Part shown: positions 62,996 to 64,000 of the stretch, one piece after another
How positions within the stretch are numbered: the first letter of the stretch is position 1
How the letters are laid out: each line of letters opens with the position of its first letter
Assembly (NCBI RefSeq): GCF_014649835.1
Contig: NZ_BMTU01000003.1
Span: 496,001 to 560,000 of the forward strand
Length of the DNA stretch: 64,000 nucleotides
Reading direction: 5' to 3'
From: Streptomyces pilosus
Lineage (GTDB): Bacteria; Actinomycetota; Actinomycetes; Streptomycetales; Streptomycetaceae
Notes under the pieces: generated by a model
Told to the model about the DNA's origin: nothing
Seen by the model: the letters and a program-made list of their open reading frames with translations, nothing else
Databases searched by the model: none
Program-made: the position numbers and the translations under genes

Positions 62996-63829
62996 TCAGG
63001 CCGCCGTCGTGCGGCGCCGGCTGGCGTACCAGACGAGCCCGGCGGTCGCCGCCGCGGCTCCTATGGCGGCCGCCGCGACCAGTGCGGGGCGGGGAGGCAC
63101 GGAGAAGGCGGGGAAGCGCTGCTTGAGCCGGACCGGCCGGTGGAAGTCGAGGATCGGCCACTCGCGGGTGAGGGCCTCGCGGCGCAGCGCGCGGTCCGGG
63201 TTGACCGCGTGCGGGTGTCCCACGGACTCCAGCATCGGCACGTCGGTCACCGAATCGCTGTACGCGTAGCAACGGGCCAGGTCGTAGCCCTCGGACTCGG
63301 CCAGTTCCCGGACCGCCTCGGCCTTGGTCGGACCGTACGCGTAGTACTCCACCTCACCGGTGAAGCACCCGTCCTCGCCGACCACCATGCGGGTGGCCAC
63401 GACCCGGTCCGCGCCGAGGAGCTCGCCGATCGGTTCGACGACCTCGGCACCCGAGGTGGAGACGATCACGACGTCGCGGCCCGCGGCGTGGTGCCGCTCG
63501 ATGAGGGTGGCTGCCTCGTCGTAGATGATCGGGTCGATCAGGTCGTGCAGCGTCTCGGCCACGATCTCCTTGACCTGCTGCACGTTCCAGCCGCGGCACA
63601 GGGCGGACAGGTACTTGCGCATGCGCTCCATCTGGTCGTGGTCCGCGCCGCCGGCGAGGAACACGAACTGGGCGTACGCGGTCCGCAGGACCGCCCTGCG
63701 GTTGATCAGACCGCCTTGGTAGAACGACTTGCTGAACGTGAGTGTGCTCGACTTCGCAATGACCGTCTTGTCCAGGTCAAAGAAGGCGGCTGCGCGGGGC
63801 AGGGAGTGGTTTTCCACATCCCTGAGCAT
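62996..63829 (-). CDS. HAD-family hydrolase (HAD-IB phosphatase) with C-terminal membrane anchor
   Basis: A 277-aa phosphatase. Motif I AAFFDLDKTVI has the nucleophile Asp, motif II is VVIVSTSGAEVV, the Lys is in YGPTKAEAVREL, and motif IV is CYAYSDSVTDVPML. The four-helix cap lies between motifs I and II. A C-terminal helix (ALVAAAAIGAAAATAGLVWY) with a basic end suggests membrane attachment. The homologue in S. coelicolor (SCO3558) is annotated as morphological-differentiation-associated and lies beside the septum-site/Tad locus. The start ATG is at 63829. Confidence 0.92.
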   Translation of the reverse strand: MLRDVENHSLPRAAAFFDLDKTVIAKSSTLTFSKSFYQGGLINRRAVLRTAYAQFVFLAGGADHDQMERMRKYLSALCRGWNVQQVKEIVAETLHDLIDPIIYDEAATLIERHHAAGRDVVIVSTSGAEVVEPIGELLGADRVVATRMVVGEDGCFTGEVEYYAYGPTKAEAVRELAESEGYDLARCYAYSDSVTDVPMLESVGHPHAVNPDRALRREALTREWPILDFHRPVRLKQRFPAFSVPPRPALVAAAAIGAAAATAGLVWYASRRRTTAA

Positions 63830-63861
63830 AGGCGCAGCCCATTCGGCGTAAGGTGGGGCGC

Positions 63862-63927
63862 GTGGGTTTGCCTGAGAAGGGTCTCGGGTACACCATGGAA
63901 GTCACGGATCGTTCGCGACCGTGCTAA
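63862..63927 (+). CDS. Possible 21-aa leader peptide
   Basis: GTG 63862 follows AAGGTGGGGCGC; the peptide reads MGLPEKGLGYTMEVTDRSRP then Cys and TAA. An internal ATG is at 63895. Two hairpins follow immediately (63934-63957 and 63965-63999), so it may be a leader peptide for a gene beyond the right edge. Confidence 0.35.
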   Translation: MGLPEKGLGYTMEVTDRSRPC

Positions 63928-63933
63928 CCCGGT

Positions 63934-63999
63934 CCGACTCCTCCCCCCCCGAGTCGGCCGTGGGGACGACCCCCGCTCTCCCCCCCGGCGGGGGTCGTC
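63934..63999 (+). promoter_or_regulatory. Two tandem hairpins at the right edge
   Basis: CCGACTC/GAGTCGG (63934-63940 with 63951-63957) is followed by a 12-bp stem (63965-63976 with 63988-63999). C-tracts fill both loops. They lie downstream of a short ORF, in the order expected of an attenuator or of two terminators. Confidence 0.4.
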
Positions 64000-64000
64000 G

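Noticed and set aside
62919..63269. Plus-strand ORF starting MTLLLYFWVQIIVI
   Set aside because: Most of it is antisense to the HAD phosphatase; the hydrophobic start lies in the terminator of the 6S RNA candidate.

Overview
The window is a high-GC actinobacterial chromosome segment whose genes, codon use (G or C in nearly every third position), GTG/TTG starts and gene order are those of a Streptomyces core chromosome. From memory, the order matches the S. coelicolor interval from about purA (SCO3629) down to the SCO3558/SCO3557 region. No insertion sequence, phage or CRISPR array is visible.

Layout. 0-2.7 kb: an ABC-2 drug/polyketide exporter pair with a divergent GbsR/MarR-type regulator and a perfect operator palindrome. 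2.7-6.8 kb: a Uma2 protein, a divergent diacylglycerol-kinase-like protein, purA and two small conserved proteins. 6.9-10.3 kb: a GntR regulator with an aminotransferase, then a DJ-1/PfpI-MarR pair behind two tandem operators. 10.4-13.4 kb: a membrane Ser/Thr kinase and a SLATT-type membrane protein. 13.7-20.3 kb: ybaB-recR-DUF5063, ask-asd, then an ECF sigma factor with a membrane partner, preceded by a twin inverted repeat. 20.3-27.7 kb: SURF1, an S9 peptidase, an RCK-domain ion channel, a YraQ permease with a TIGR03943 partner, and a zinc-ribbon protein. 28-32.8 kb: a monovalent-cation island (DUF3040, a CPA1 antiporter with an RCK tail, a CPA2 antiporter with a KhtT-like subunit). 32.8-35.5 kb: an accessory-looking stretch with a gene remnant, small membrane proteins and tRNA-Pro(CGG).

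35.5-63.8 kb is a deeply conserved actinobacterial backbone: metallophosphoesterase, class A PBP, wblA, two ArsA-like ATPases, DUF4177-RidA, NUDIX-MBL, crp, nth, NUDIX, MarP protease, epoxide-hydrolase-like protein, holin-like protein, nhaA, acs, a SulP-STAS-carbonic anhydrase fusion, a NodB-like lipoprotein, a CooC-like ATPase, a degenerate Fic protein, a 6S RNA candidate and a HAD phosphatase. Much of this order is shared with the M. tuberculosis acs-to-ponA2 interval (Rv3667-Rv3682, from memory). It groups envelope synthesis, redox and cAMP regulation and acid/envelope-stress proteolysis.

The most interesting items are regulatory or architectural: the 6S RNA candidate, the twin operators before the ECF sigma gene and the DJ-1 gene, an endonuclease III with a histone-H1-like tail, an RCK channel without a canonical K+ filter, a Fic protein without catalytic residues, and a small membrane protein built on an 18-bp tandem repeat. 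I did not find a clear new multi-gene defence or biosynthetic system.
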